64,000 bases of DNA from Methanobrevibacter woesei. GTDB taxonomy: Archaea > Methanobacteriota > Methanobacteria > Methanobacteriales > Methanobacteriaceae. Location: the NCBI RefSeq assembly GCF_003111605.1, contig NZ_MZGU01000004.1, forward strand, positions 1 to 64,000, given 5' to 3'. The position numbers and the translations under genes are program-made. Shown one piece after another: positions 1 to 8,664 of this stretch; positions within the stretch are counted from its first letter, which is position 1, and the number at the start of each line of letters is the position of its first letter. The notes under the pieces are model-generated. The model had not been told where the DNA came from. It was given only the letters and a program-made list of their open reading frames with translations, and made no database searches.

Positions 1-126
1 AACAGGGTTACTGATGAGAATGGTGTTGCTCATTTGAATATTAATTTGATTCCTGGTGAGTATATTATCACTTCAGTTTATGGAAATGCAACAGCATCCA
101 ACAAAATCACAGTAAAACAACCATAA
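1..126 (+). CDS. Adhesin-like surface protein, C-terminal end only (partial)
   Basis: An open frame runs in from the left edge and stops with TAA at 124-126, giving 41 residues. It reads RVTDENGVAHLNINLIPGEY and then ends soon after in ITVKQP. This is the same Ig-like repeat signature (R-[IV]-T-D-x-N-G-x-A-x-L-x-I-N-L-x-P-G-x-Y) found six times in the adhesin-like protein at 41998-45474. The gene is therefore the end of a surface or secreted adhesin-like protein of the kind abundant in Methanobrevibacter. No membrane anchor or sortase-like motif is visible in this fragment. Most of the gene lies outside the window. Confidence 0.8.
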   Translation, partial: NRVTDENGVAHLNINLIPGEYIITSVYGNATASNKITVKQP

Positions 127-146
127 AAATAAAATAAAAATTTATT

Positions 147-189
147 AATTCCCTTATCAAATAAGGGAATTTTTCTTTTTCTTTTTTTG
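147..189 (+). terminator. Hairpin plus T-run terminator after the partial adhesin gene
   Basis: Positions 147-157 (AATTCCCTTAT) pair perfectly over 11 bp with 161-171 across a CAA loop, and are followed by a T-rich tract up to about 189. It lies 20 nt after the stop codon and well before the thrS promoter, so it probably ends the adhesin transcript. Confidence 0.75.
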
Positions 190-232
190 TCTGTTAATCA
201 GCACTGAATTTTTCCACTTGTTCTTTTTAAGT

Positions 233-250
233 TAAAATTTTATATAATAT
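233..250 (+). promoter_or_regulatory. TATA box of thrS
   Basis: The sequence AAAATTTATATAATATA fits the archaeal BRE/TATA consensus. It lies about 55 nt before the thrS ATG, leaving room for a short leader carrying the GGTGAT ribosome binding site at 291-296. Confidence 0.55.
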
Positions 251-301
251 AATCCACATAAATTAATTTAATATTTATTTTTTAAGTACTGGTGATTATA
301 A

Positions 302-2128
302 ATGAGAATTTTAATTATTCATTCTGATTATTTAAATTATAATGTAAAAAATAAAACTCCAGTAGCTGAAGAAATTGAAGAAGCTAAAAAACAAGGAGCT
401 TTTGATGAATCTTTAGTAGTATTTACTGCTGTTGAAAAAGAAGATGAAAAAAATCCATCTGCTATTGTTAAAAATTTAATTAAAGAAATTAAAAAAGTTA
501 ATGATCAAGTTAAAGCAGAAAATATTGTTTTATATCCTTATGCTCATTTGTCTTCTTCTTTAAGTTCTCCTAAAGTTGCTGTTCAAATTTTAAAAGATGC
601 TGAAGAAATTATTAAAAGTGAAGGTTTAGATGTTTACAGAGTCCCATTTGGTTGGTATAAAGCATTTGAAATCTCTTGTAAAGGACATCCATTAAGTGAG
701 CTTTCAAGAACCATTACTGCTGATGAAGAGGATGAAGAGGAAGGAGAGAAAAAACCATCATCATGGTCTGTTCTTGATGGGGACACACTTATTGATATTG
801 ATGAATTTAATTTTGATAATGATCAATTTGAGAAACTTGTTAAATATGAACTTGGTGAAGGAGCTTCTGATGAAGGGGAACCGCCTCATGTCAAATTAAT
901 GAGAGAAAAAGAGTTATGTGATTACGAAATTGCATCTGATGTTGGAAACCTTAAATGGTATCCTAAAGGACGTTTAGTTCGTGATTTACTCGCTGATTAT
1001 GTTTATAATTTAGTAGTTGATCAAGGAGCAATGCCTATTGAAACACCAATTTTCTATGATTTAGATAATGATGCAATTAATGTTCATGCTGCTAAATTTG
1101 GTGAAAGACAATACAGAACTGCCACTAAAAAGAATTTAATGCTTAGATTTGCATGTTGTTTCGGTGCATTCAGAGTAATGGCAGATACTTTCTGTACTTG
1201 GAAAAACTTACCTGCTAAACTTTATGAACTTTCAACTTACAGTTTCCGTTTTGAACAAAAAGGTGAAGTTGTTGGTCTTAAAAGGTTAAGGGCATTTACA
1301 ATGCCGGATTTCCATAGTTTCTGTGCAGATTTAGATGCATCTTTAGAGGAGTTCTCAAAACAAACTGATATGTGTATCCAAACTGGTGTAGATTTAGGAG
1401 TAAATTATGAAGTAATCTTTAGAGCAACTCAAGAATTCTATGATAAATACAGTGAATGGATGTATTCTATTGGTGAAAAAATAGGAAAACCAGTATTACT
1501 TGAAATTTTACCAGAAAGAAAACATTACTGGGATTGTAAAATTGATTTTGCTGCAATTGATTACTTAGGAAGACCAATTGAAAACCCAACTGTTCAAATT
1601 GATGTTGAAAGTGGTGAAAGATTTGGTATCACTTATTTAGGTGAAGATGGTGAGGAACATAATCCTGTTATTCTCCACTGTAGTCCTACTGGAAGTATTG
1701 AAAGGGTTATCTGCAGTTTACTTGAAAAAACTGCTATTGAATTAAATGAAAAAGCTCCAATGTTGCCTGTTTGGTTAAGTCCTATTGAAGCAAGAGTTAT
1801 CACCGTTGGTGAACCTCATAAAGAGTATGCTTTTGAACTTGCTGATAAAATAGCTGCTGCGGATATTCGTGTTGATGTAGATGACAGGGATGAAAGTGTA
1901 GGTAAGAAAATCAGAAGTGCAGCTAAAGAATGGATTCCATACACTTTTGTTGTTGGAGATAATGAAGTAGAATCTGGTAATTTAAATGTCACTATTCGTG
2001 AAACTGGCGAAAAAGTTGATATGACTGTTGATGAGTTAATTGACGCTATTAAAGCTAAAACTCAAGGTATGCCATTTAGAAGATTACCATTACCTAAAGA
2101 CATTTCAAAAAGGATTAATTTCCAATAG
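302..2128 (+). CDS. thrS: Threonyl-tRNA synthetase, archaeal type
   Basis: Charges tRNA-Thr with threonine. The 608-residue protein has the archaeal layout: an N-terminal editing domain related to D-aminoacyl-tRNA deacylase (about residues 1-140, beginning [13 protein letters not shown]), an acidic linker (about 140-190), a class II catalytic core (about 200-500) with the motif 2 region FRFEQKGEV and motif 3 region SPTGSIERV, and a C-terminal anticodon-binding domain. The bacterial TGS domain is absent, as expected for archaea. GGTGAT ends 5 nt before the ATG. It is monocistronic, between its own TATA box and a terminator-like hairpin. Confidence 0.96.
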   Translation: MRILIIHSDYLNYNVKNKTPVAEEIEEAKKQGAFDESLVVFTAVEKEDEKNPSAIVKNLIKEIKKVNDQVKAENIVLYPYAHLSSSLSSPKVAVQILKDAEEIIKSEGLDVYRVPFGWYKAFEISCKGHPLSELSRTITADEEDEEEGEKKPSSWSVLDGDTLIDIDEFNFDNDQFEKLVKYELGEGASDEGEPPHVKLMREKELCDYEIASDVGNLKWYPKGRLVRDLLADYVYNLVVDQGAMPIETPIFYDLDNDAINVHAAKFGERQYRTATKKNLMLRFACCFGAFRVMADTFCTWKNLPAKLYELSTYSFRFEQKGEVVGLKRLRAFTMPDFHSFCADLDASLEEFSKQTDMCIQTGVDLGVNYEVIFRATQEFYDKYSEWMYSIGEKIGKPVLLEILPERKHYWDCKIDFAAIDYLGRPIENPTVQIDVESGERFGITYLGEDGEEHNPVILHCSPTGSIERVICSLLEKTAIELNEKAPMLPVWLSPIEARVITVGEPHKEYAFELADKIAAADIRVDVDDRDESVGKKIRSAAKEWIPYTFVVGDNEVESGNLNVTIRETGEKVDMTVDELIDAIKAKTQGMPFRRLPLPKDISKRINFQ

Positions 2129-2160
2129 GAAAATTCCTTTTCTTTTTTTTTATTTTTTTA
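2117..2160 (+). terminator. Terminator of thrS
   Basis: AATTTCC at 2117-2123 pairs with GGAAA(A)TT at 2128-2135 across the stop codon region, with one bulged A, and is followed by a long T-rich tract. This is a short, plausible hairpin/T-run terminator. Confidence 0.5.
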
Positions 2161-2225
2161 GAAATTTATATTAAAACATATTTTTTAAGAAATAATTTTT
2201 CTATTTTCTTATACTGATTTTAAGT

Positions 2226-2242
2226 ATTAAAATATATATTAT
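2226..2242 (+). promoter_or_regulatory. TATA-like element upstream of fae-hps
   Basis: TTAAAATATATATTAT is the best TATA-like element in the 268-bp gap before fae-hps. If used, transcription would start near 2265 and leave a leader of about 130 nt, unusually long for this region. The leader contains the pairing segments listed separately. Confidence 0.4.
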
Positions 2243-2276
2243 ATTAAATTCATAAACTAATAATGTATAATTAAGT

Positions 2277-2364
2277 ATATTATCTATTAACCACTTCTTT
2301 AAAATTAAATTAGTGGATTAAAAGTATTGGCATATTGTTCTAAATATGGCTAGTTAGATAATTT
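2277..2364 (+). other. Possible structured leader RNA upstream of fae-hps
   Basis: Three helices can form together: ATTATCTA (2279-2286) with TAGATAAT (2355-2362), enclosing CCACT (2291-2295) with AGTGG (2312-2316) and CATATT (2331-2336) with AATATG (2343-2348). This would be a three-way junction ending about 20 nt before the ribosome binding site. The region is A+T-rich, so chance pairing is a real possibility, and I know of no named RNA family here. Confidence 0.3.
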
Positions 2365-2396
2365 ATTAAATACTTTTTTAAAATGGAGGAACTTTA

Positions 2397-3623
2397 ATGT
2401 ACAATATAGGTGAAGCTCTCATTGGAGATGGAGATGAATTAGCACATGTTGATTTAATTATTGGTGATAAAGAAGGACCTGCTGGACAAGCTTTTGCAAA
2501 TGGGTTATCCAATTTATCTGTTGGTCACACTCCTTTAACCACTGTAATTAGACCTAACTTAATGACCAAACCAGCTACTTTAATCATTCCTAAAGTAACT
2601 GTTGGAGATTTAGATGATGCAAATAAAATATTTGGACCTGCACAAACTGCTGTTGGTAGAGCTGTTGCAGATGCAGTAGAAGAAGGATACATTCCAAAAG
2701 ACATTGTTGAAGACATTGTAATTAATGTAAGCGTATTTATTCATCCTGCTGCAAAAAATTATAGGAAAATTTACCAATACAACTATGGAGCAACTAAATT
2801 AGCTATTAGAAGAGCAATGTCTGGTTATCCATCTATTGATAAAGTACTTGCAGAAAAAGATCGTGGAACCCACCCAATCATGGGCTTCAGAGTACAAAAA
2901 CTTTGGTCTCCACCTTACTTACAAGTTGCACTTGACTTAGATAATTTAGATGCTATGGAAAAAATCATTAATGATCTTCCAGATAAAGAAAGAGTCCTTA
3001 TTGAAGCAGGAACTCCTCTTGTTAAAAAATTCGGTGTTGGAGTTGTCTCTAAAATCAGAGAATTACGTCCAAGTGCATTTATCATTGCAGACTTAAAAAC
3101 TTTAGATGTTGGTAGGGTAGAAATAAAAATGGCTGCTGATGAAACTGCTGATGCTGTTGCTATTTCTGGACTTGGAACTATTGAGTCAATTAAAAAAGCT
3201 ATTCATGAAACCCAAAAACAAGGTATCTACTCTATCCTTGATATGATGAATGTAGATGACTTTGCTGAAAAATTATCTGAACTTCCTGAAGATTTAAAAC
3301 CAGATATAGTATTATTACACAGAAATGTTGACTTAGAAACCTACAAAGCAGAAAAAGGTGAAGATACAAGCAACATGACTGAATGGGGTAATATTAAAGA
3401 AATCAAAAAACTCATTGATGGTGGTTTAGTTGCAGTAGCTGGAGGAATCACTCCTGACAAAGTTGAAGAAGCTACTGAAAAAGGTGCAGATATTATTATT
3501 GCAGGTAGATACATTATCGGTTCTAGAGATGTAAGAAGGGCTGCAGAAGACTTCTTAGCTCACTTCCCTCAAGATCCTGACAGTATGAGACTTGCACTTG
3601 ATGAAGATGAACAAGTAAACTAA
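2397..3623 (+). CDS. fae-hps: Bifunctional formaldehyde-activating enzyme / 3-hexulose-6-phosphate synthase
   Basis: A 408-residue fusion. Residues 1 to about 165 are Fae ([19 protein letters not shown] near the start), which condenses formaldehyde with tetrahydromethanopterin. Residues about 170-408 are Hps of the OMP decarboxylase superfamily ([11 protein letters not shown], then [11 protein letters not shown] and [10 protein letters not shown] near the end). In methanogens the fusion is known to work mainly in ribose-phosphate supply: Hps splits hexulose 6-phosphate to ribulose 5-phosphate and formaldehyde, and Fae captures the formaldehyde as methylene-H4MPT. A GGAGG site lies 8 nt before the ATG. 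It has a long upstream gap with a possible structured leader, and a T-rich tract follows the stop. Confidence 0.95.
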   Translation: MYNIGEALIGDGDELAHVDLIIGDKEGPAGQAFANGLSNLSVGHTPLTTVIRPNLMTKPATLIIPKVTVGDLDDANKIFGPAQTAVGRAVADAVEEGYIPKDIVEDIVINVSVFIHPAAKNYRKIYQYNYGATKLAIRRAMSGYPSIDKVLAEKDRGTHPIMGFRVQKLWSPPYLQVALDLDNLDAMEKIINDLPDKERVLIEAGTPLVKKFGVGVVSKIRELRPSAFIIADLKTLDVGRVEIKMAADETADAVAISGLGTIESIKKAIHETQKQGIYSILDMMNVDDFAEKLSELPEDLKPDIVLLHRNVDLETYKAEKGEDTSNMTEWGNIKEIKKLIDGGLVAVAGGITPDKVEEATEKGADIIIAGRYIIGSRDVRRAAEDFLAHFPQDPDSMRLALDEDEQVN

Positions 3624-3664
3624 GTTCATCCTTCTTTTTTCTTTTTTTTATAGGAGATTATAAT

Positions 3665-3943
3665 ATGGGATTTTGTAATTCTTGCGGTAGACCAATTGTA
3701 AAAAAAGATTATGGAACAAATGAAGATGGAAGTCCTAATCCTGATTATTGTATTGACTGTTTTCAGGATGGAGAATTTACAGAACCAGATATTACTCTTA
3801 ATGAAATGATAATAAGAAAATCAAAAGAAATGATGGCTAAAAATCCTAGACTAGCTGAAACAGAAGCTACAGGGATTACAACTATGTTTTTACCTGGTTT
3901 AAAAAGGTGGCATGTTGAAGAAGATTATTCTAAGTTTGATTAA
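3665..3943 (+). CDS. Small zinc-ribbon protein
   Basis: 92 residues. It starts MGFCNSCGRPIVKKDYG and has a second cysteine pair at YCIDCFQDGEF, giving C-x2-C ... C-x2-C, a zinc ribbon like the putative zinc-ribbon domain seen in small bacterial and archaeal proteins. The C-terminal half is helical and ends in an acidic tail. Function is unknown; such proteins may bind nucleic acid or partner proteins. It follows fae-hps by 41 nt and could be read from that transcript, although a T-rich tract lies between. Its stop codon overlaps that of the convergent coiled-coil gene by 4 nt. Confidence 0.75.
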   Translation: MGFCNSCGRPIVKKDYGTNEDGSPNPDYCIDCFQDGEFTEPDITLNEMIIRKSKEMMAKNPRLAETEATGITTMFLPGLKRWHVEEDYSKFD

Positions 3944-4677
3944 TCTGATTTCAATAAATATTCTTTGAATTTTCTATTTATTAAATTATTACGTTTTTTA
4001 TATGAGTTGATTTTAACTAATTCATCAACCATATCATTGTATTTATCAATTAGGTTGTTATATTCCTCTTTTAGTTTTAAGTACTCTTTGGAGGTTTTTT
4101 CTTTTTCTTCTTCTAATATGTTGTAACTCTCTTTCAATTCTTCAATGTCTGATTTAAGAGAATCATTACTTTCTTTTAATTTGTTATTGGAATCAATGAG
4201 GTCTTGATTTTCATTAATTAAATTTTCATTTTCCATTCCATATTTATCTTTAATTTCGGTTACTTTACTTAACCTTTCATTAAAAATAGATTCCTGGTTT
4301 TTTAATTGGCTGCTAACTATTTCTTTTTCATTAATGAGCTCTTCATAGCTGTTTTTAAGTTCATTATAATTATTTGTTAAAGTAATGTAAGTTTCATTAT
4401 CCTCTAAATTGGTATCTTTTTCCTTAAGTGCGGATAATTCTTCCTTAAGTAAGTAATTTCCAAATTCAAGAGAGGATATGATTTCTTCAATATCTTCAAG
4501 TTCTGATTTTTCACTTTGAGGAATTATAAGAACTTCTTCACCATTTTCATAAATATCTTCTTGTTTTGGAATGGTAATTTGGATTTGTTCGGTTTTATAT
4601 TTCCGTTTTTCACCACTTTTAAGAGTTCGTGTATATTCTCTTGAATATTTTTTTACTGTTCCTTTTCCAAATTTCAT
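3940..4677 (-). CDS. Coiled-coil protein with basic N-terminus, function unknown
   Basis: 245 residues. The first 35 or so are strongly basic (MKFGKGTVKKYSREYTRTLK...), followed by a short acidic linker. From about residue 60 to 230 the protein is almost pure coiled coil, rich in Glu, Lys, Asn and Leu with many LKE/EEL heptads, and it ends in a basic tail. There is no signal peptide or membrane segment. A basic head on a long coiled coil suggests a nucleic-acid or membrane-surface tether, but I recognise no family and assign no function. It is a single gene, divergent from the flavoprotein gene and convergent with the zinc-ribbon gene. Confidence 0.7.
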   Translation of the reverse strand: MKFGKGTVKKYSREYTRTLKSGEKRKYKTEQIQITIPKQEDIYENGEEVLIIPQSEKSELEDIEEIISSLEFGNYLLKEELSALKEKDTNLEDNETYITLTNNYNELKNSYEELINEKEIVSSQLKNQESIFNERLSKVTEIKDKYGMENENLINENQDLIDSNNKLKESNDSLKSDIEELKESYNILEEEKEKTSKEYLKLKEEYNNLIDKYNDMVDELVKINSYKKRNNLINRKFKEYLLKSD

Positions 4678-4754
4678 AGTTAGCCTCTAATAGAAGTTTA
4701 TTTTATTTAATATAAAATTCTTTCCAATAACATTTATTATTTTAAAGGGATTAT

Positions 4755-4766
4755 AAATTTATATTA
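4755..4766 (+). promoter_or_regulatory. TATA box of the iron-sulfur flavoprotein gene
   Basis: AAATTTATATTA is a near-consensus archaeal TATA box 29-40 nt before the ATG at 4795. That leaves only a very short leader containing GGAGG at 4783-4787. Confidence 0.5.
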
Positions 4767-4794
4767 AGTATTTTATCTTTTTTGGAGGGATTTA

Positions 4795-5379
4795 ATGAAA
4801 ATTTATGGGATTTCTGCAAGTCCAAGACATTTAACCACTGAATATGCTCTTAATAAGGCTTTGGATTTATTAAATGATGAAGGTTTTGAAACAAAATTAT
4901 TTTCAGCTAGTGGAAAGCAAATAACTCCTTGCATGCATTGTGATTATTGTATGGAAAATAAGAAATGTGTTATTCAAGATGATATGACTTCTGTTTATGA
5001 TGATTTGCTTGATGCTGATGGAATTATTCTTGCAAGTTCTGTTCAAAGTGGTGGTATCAGCAGTAATCTAGCAGCTATTATGGATCGTACAAGAGCTCTT
5101 GAAGCAGTTGATTATAATATTTTAAGAGGCAAGATTGGTATGAGTATAGCTGTTGGTGGAGATAGAACAGGGGGACAAGATGTTGTCCATCTTAAGAATA
5201 TCATTTACTTCATGATACATGGAATTATTCCAGTGAGTGGAGGCCCATTTGGCTCAAATTTGGGGGCTTCCTTTTGGTCAAATGATTCTATTGAAGAAAT
5301 CGAAAAAGATGAATATGGCTATCAATCTTTAACAAGAACAGTTAATGAATTTTGCAATTTTTTAAAAAAATATAGGTAA
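4795..5379 (+). CDS. Iron-sulfur flavoprotein / NADPH-dependent FMN reductase family
   Basis: 194 residues with a flavodoxin-like fold. The N-terminal GISASPRHLTTEYAL is the FMN phosphate-binding loop. The compact cysteine cluster CMHCDYCMENKKC (C-x2-C-x2-C-x5-C, about residues 44-56) is typical of Isf-type iron-sulfur flavoproteins, which bind a 4Fe-4S cluster next to FMN and move electrons in the cytoplasm of methanogens, in some cases to reduce oxygen species. The natural partner cannot be told from sequence. It has its own TATA box and GGAGG site and no operon partner. Confidence 0.85.
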   Translation: MKIYGISASPRHLTTEYALNKALDLLNDEGFETKLFSASGKQITPCMHCDYCMENKKCVIQDDMTSVYDDLLDADGIILASSVQSGGISSNLAAIMDRTRALEAVDYNILRGKIGMSIAVGGDRTGGQDVVHLKNIIYFMIHGIIPVSGGPFGSNLGASFWSNDSIEEIEKDEYGYQSLTRTVNEFCNFLKKYR

Positions 5380-5423
5380 TTTACATTTGATTTACTATAT
5401 GTAATAAAATTTTAACAGTTGAT

Positions 5424-5437
5424 AAAAAATTTATATA
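5424..5437 (+). promoter_or_regulatory. TATA box of the flippase gene
   Basis: AAAAAATTTATATA is an excellent archaeal BRE/TATA match, about 50 nt before the likely start codon at 5488. Confidence 0.6.
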
Positions 5438-5487
5438 GTAATTTTTAGTTATAATATATTAATTTAAAATTTTATGGCTGGTTGTTC

Positions 5488-7047
5488 ATGGCAAATAAAT
5501 TAGTTCGTGGTAGTTTTATAATATTTTTGGGTAATATTATCTTTCGTTTAGGAGGGTATGTGTACCGTTTCTTAATGGCATCCTTACTTGGACCATCAAT
5601 GTATGGTGTTCTAGGATTGACTTTGCCATTTCAGGGAATCTTTCAAACTTTATCTGCAGGGGGTCTTCCACCAGCTATTGCAAAATATGTTGCTGAGTAT
5701 AATGCCACTAACCAGTCAGATATGGCCAGACAGACCATTTATACAGCTTTAAAAATAATGATTTTCTTAGGGCTATTTTTTGGTTTTATCATGGTTTTCT
5801 TTGCAGCTCCATGGTTAGCAGAAGTATATCTTCAAAAACCGATAGCTACAGTTCCTCTTCAAATTGTAGGGCTTATTACTCCATTCAGTGTAATTGTAGG
5901 TGCATTTAGAGGTGCTTTTCAGGGAGTATATAAAATGGAGTATATTCTGTATACTCGTGCTATAGAACAGTTAGGTATGATTCTATTTGCAACTGCATTT
6001 GTCTTAATGGGATTCCAGGCTATTGGTGCACTTTGGGGTACTGTTTTAGGATTTGCAACATCTGTTGTAATGGCTGTTTATCTCTTTAAAAATCATATGG
6101 GTAAATTATTGCCTCCAGCTAGTGAAGGATTTGAATTTTCCTTGAAAAGTGAATTAAAACTTGCAGCTATTCTTTTAAAATTTGCTGTACCTGTTATTAT
6201 AACTGCTGTTGCAGAAATGCTTATTTATAATGTCTGTACTTTAGTTATGGGTAGATTTTTAACAACATCTGATGTTGGTATATTTGCAGCAGCTGATCCA
6301 ATAGCTAGATTGCCTTTAATTATTTCTACCTCTATTGCGACTACTATCTTGCCTGCTGCTTCAGAGGCTTTTGCAATGCACAGCAGAACTACACTTTCAA
6401 AATATGTGTTACTGTCTTATAGGTTCTCTTTGCTTTTTGTTGTTCCAATGTGTGTATTTATTGCATTTTTCTCAGGAACTGTTTTGGAGATATTATATTT
6501 CACTAATCCAGCTTACAGCGCAGGAGCTATTGCTTTATCTATTTTAGCTATTGGAATGACTTTTTATTCATTATTCTCAATTTCAACAAGTATCGTTCAG
6601 GGAATTGGTAATCCTAGAATTCCGATGTATATTCTAGTTGCGGGTACTATTCTTAACTTATTCCTTAACTGGTATTTCGTGCCTATAATGGGAATTGAAG
6701 GTGGGGCATTGGCTACAACTGTTGCTTGTTTTGCAATGATGATTCCAATTATGATTTTAGTATTTAAATTAACAGAAACTAAAGCTCCTATGGGTTCTAT
6801 TTTAAAGATATTTGTAGCTTCATTTATCATGGCTGTTGTTACCTTTTTCATTCCTCAAAATCCATTAGGTTTAGTTTTAGGAATTATTGTTTGTCCGATT
6901 GTTTATTTATTCTTCTTATCTCTTTTAAAATTCTTTTCAAAAGATGATATTGACCATTTCAGAGGATATTCTGCTAAATTCGGTCCATTGTCTTCTCTTT
7001 TCAATAAACTTTTAAATGTAATTGAAAGAATTGAATTTAGAAAATAA
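5488..7047 (+). CDS. Polysaccharide/lipid-linked oligosaccharide flippase (Wzx/MviN type)
   Basis: 519 residues with about 14 hydrophobic membrane segments spread over the whole length, starting MANKLVRGSFIIFLGNIIF. It belongs to the MATE/MOP superfamily, polysaccharide biosynthesis branch, which flips lipid-linked saccharides or cell-wall precursors across the membrane. In a pseudomurein-walled methanogen a wall precursor or surface glycan is the likely cargo, but this is inference. I chose the ATG at 5488 because GGTTG lies just before it; a TTG at 5482 is in frame. It has its own TATA box and is followed by a long inverted repeat. Confidence 0.85.
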   Translation: MANKLVRGSFIIFLGNIIFRLGGYVYRFLMASLLGPSMYGVLGLTLPFQGIFQTLSAGGLPPAIAKYVAEYNATNQSDMARQTIYTALKIMIFLGLFFGFIMVFFAAPWLAEVYLQKPIATVPLQIVGLITPFSVIVGAFRGAFQGVYKMEYILYTRAIEQLGMILFATAFVLMGFQAIGALWGTVLGFATSVVMAVYLFKNHMGKLLPPASEGFEFSLKSELKLAAILLKFAVPVIITAVAEMLIYNVCTLVMGRFLTTSDVGIFAAADPIARLPLIISTSIATTILPAASEAFAMHSRTTLSKYVLLSYRFSLLFVVPMCVFIAFFSGTVLEILYFTNPAYSAGAIALSILAIGMTFYSLFSISTSIVQGIGNPRIPMYILVAGTILNLFLNWYFVPIMGIEGGALATTVACFAMMIPIMILVFKLTETKAPMGSILKIFVASFIMAVVTFFIPQNPLGLVLGIIVCPIVYLFFLSLLKFFSKDDIDHFRGYSAKFGPLSSLFNKLLNVIERIEFRK

Positions 7048-7053
7048 TTGATT

Positions 7054-7100
7054 AAAAGACTATTTAAATAATAAAAACATATTTTTTATTATTGTCTTTT
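7054..7100 (+). repeat. Long interrupted inverted repeat between the flippase and modE-like genes
   Basis: AATAATAAAAA (7067-7077) is a perfect 11-bp inverted match to 7083-7093 across a 5-nt spacer. Outside it, AAAAGAC (7054-7060) matches GTCTTTT (7094-7100), so the two arms total 18 bp with a 6-nt bulge on the left. It may be a terminator for the flippase gene, an operator for the regulator, or both. Confidence 0.6.
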
Positions 7101-7120
7101 GGCAATGAGGGGGAAGTTTA

Positions 7121-7813
7121 ATGACTGATGTAAAGGCAGATGTTGAATATAAAATTAATTTTAATGATAATGCTTTTTTATTAGATCATAAAAAATTCAA
7201 ATTATTAGAAGGTATACTTAATACTGGTTCAATTACAGATGCATCAAAACTTATTGATGTTTCATATAGGACTGCTTTGAATTATATTAATAAAATTGAA
7301 ACAGCTCTTAATGTTAGTATTGTTAGCACATCTAAAGGAGGTAAAGGTGGTGGTGGGGGAGCCATTTTAACTCCTGAAGGTCGTTCTATATTAAAAGAAT
7401 GTAAGAAAATTAATGCCATTATGCAGTTACATCGGGATGTTAATGAAATTGAAACTGTTGTTTCAGACATTGATGAAGATAAGGGAGTAATGGAATTAAC
7501 TAAAAATGATTTATCAATTAAAATTCCTTTAGATAGAAGTTACGCTCTTGGAGATAATATATTGGCTTTAATCAGCTATGATAATATCTTTATAATGCTT
7601 GAACCTAGTACATCCAGTATTAGAAATATTATTGATGGAAAAATTGTTGAAATGAAACTGGATGGGGAAGTTATTAAAGTTAGAATTGATGTAGGTGGAG
7701 TAGAATTATATTCTTTCATCACTTTGTCTGCTGAAAAAGATTTAAATCTTACTATTGGTAAAACTGTTTACATTGGTTTTAAAGCTATGTCCGTTGCAAC
7801 ATTAAAGTTGTAG
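7121..7813 (+). CDS. modE: ModE-family transcriptional regulator (winged helix plus TOBE/Mop domain)
   Basis: 230 residues. Residues about 20-110 form a LysR-like winged helix (GILNTGSITDASKLIDVSYR, then the glycine-rich wing SKGGKGGGGGAILTPEGR) typical of ModE. Residues about 155-230 resemble a TOBE/Mop oxyanion-binding domain. Bacterial ModE senses molybdate and controls uptake and molybdoenzymes; methanogen relatives may sense molybdate or tungstate for formylmethanofuran and formate dehydrogenases. No mod/wtp transporter gene lies nearby. A GAGGGGG site lies just before the ATG. Its stop codon is in the same frame as the following ferredoxin gene. Confidence 0.85.
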   Translation: MTDVKADVEYKINFNDNAFLLDHKKFKLLEGILNTGSITDASKLIDVSYRTALNYINKIETALNVSIVSTSKGGKGGGGGAILTPEGRSILKECKKINAIMQLHRDVNEIETVVSDIDEDKGVMELTKNDLSIKIPLDRSYALGDNILALISYDNIFIMLEPSTSSIRNIIDGKIVEMKLDGEVIKVRIDVGGVELYSFITLSAEKDLNLTIGKTVYIGFKAMSVATLKL

Positions 7814-7827
7814 ATTTGTTATATTGG

Positions 7828-7833
7828 GGTGAT
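7828..7833 (+). promoter_or_regulatory. Ribosome binding site that places the ferredoxin start at ATT 7838
   Basis: GGTGAT, within the run GGGGTGAT, matches the 3' end of archaeal 16S rRNA. In many genes of this window GTGAT is followed by 4-5 nt and then the start codon. Here 4 nt leads exactly to an in-frame ATT at 7838. The GTG at 7829 lies inside the site itself. Confidence 0.6.
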
Positions 7834-7837
7834 TTTC

Positions 7838-8038
7838 ATTTTACAAATTGAAATTGATGAAGATAAGTGTATAGCTTGTGGAAATTGTTATGATATCTGT
7901 CCAAAAGCTGCAAAAATATGGAAAATTGGGAAAGTTGCAAAAATATTAGATTTACGTTATTGTCATGTTTGTACATTATGTGCAATGGAATGTCCTGTAG
8001 ATTGCATTAAAATTATTCGTGAACCTCCTAAATATTAA
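7838..8038 (+). CDS. Small ferredoxin with two [4Fe-4S] motifs
   Basis: 66 residues if started at ATT 7838 (69 if at GTG 7829). Two cluster motifs are present: [12 protein letters not shown] and [12 protein letters not shown], the classical 2[4Fe-4S] ferredoxin layout, with a short tail ending EPPKY. It would carry electrons in the cytoplasm; the partner enzyme is unknown. It sits 15 nt after the modE-like gene and just before hisB, so the three may be co-transcribed. There is no in-frame ATG, GTG or TTG after 7829. The ribosome binding site argues for translation starting at the unusual codon ATT. Confidence 0.85.
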   Translation: MLQIEIDEDKCIACGNCYDICPKAAKIWKIGKVAKILDLRYCHVCTLCAMECPVDCIKIIREPPKY

Positions 8039-8058
8039 AGAAAAGTAATGGTGATATG

Positions 8059-8637
8059 ATGGAAAGGGTTTCAAATATTTCAAGAAACACATCAGAAACA
8101 GAGATTAATATTAAAATGAATTTAGATGGTAGTGGAAAGTACAATATTTCAACTGGAGTTAATTTTTTTAATCATATGTTGGAATCCTTTTCAAAACATA
8201 GCTTCATTGACTTAGATATTGATGCTAAAGGGGATATTGAGATAGATGATCATCATACTATTGAAGATATTGGCATAGTTCTTGGTGAAGCATTTAATGA
8301 AGCTATTGGAGATAAAAAAGGTATAAAAAGAATGGCACATGCAATTATACCTATGGATGAATCTGTTGCAACTGTAGCTATTGATATTAGTGGACGCAGC
8401 TATTGTAATATGGATTTGGAATTTAAAAATGATAAAATAGGCGATATGACTTCAGATATTGTCATTCACTTTTTCGAATCCTTTGCAAGCTCTGCAAAAA
8501 TAAATATTTATGGAACTGTAGAAGGATTTAATGATCATCATAAAGCTGAAGCATTATTCAAAGCATTTGCTAAAGCATTAAAAGAAGCTTGTAAAATAGA
8601 ACATAATCAGATTCTTAGTACAAAAGGAGTCTTATAA
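8059..8637 (+). CDS. hisB: Imidazoleglycerol-phosphate dehydratase
   Basis: Converts imidazole glycerol phosphate to imidazole acetol phosphate in histidine synthesis. About 192 residues, the normal monofunctional length. The metal-binding histidine motifs are present: [10 protein letters not shown] near residue 65 and [11 protein letters not shown] near residue 160, plus [12 protein letters not shown] near the N-terminus. GGTGAT at 8050-8055 favours the second of two adjacent ATGs (8059) over the first (8056). The other his genes in this window, hisI and hisH, are far away, so the pathway is dispersed here. Confidence 0.95.
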   Translation: MERVSNISRNTSETEINIKMNLDGSGKYNISTGVNFFNHMLESFSKHSFIDLDIDAKGDIEIDDHHTIEDIGIVLGEAFNEAIGDKKGIKRMAHAIIPMDESVATVAIDISGRSYCNMDLEFKNDKIGDMTSDIVIHFFESFASSAKINIYGTVEGFNDHHKAEALFKAFAKALKEACKIEHNQILSTKGVL

Positions 8638-8664
8638 ATCTACTTTTTTTTATTTATTAATTTT

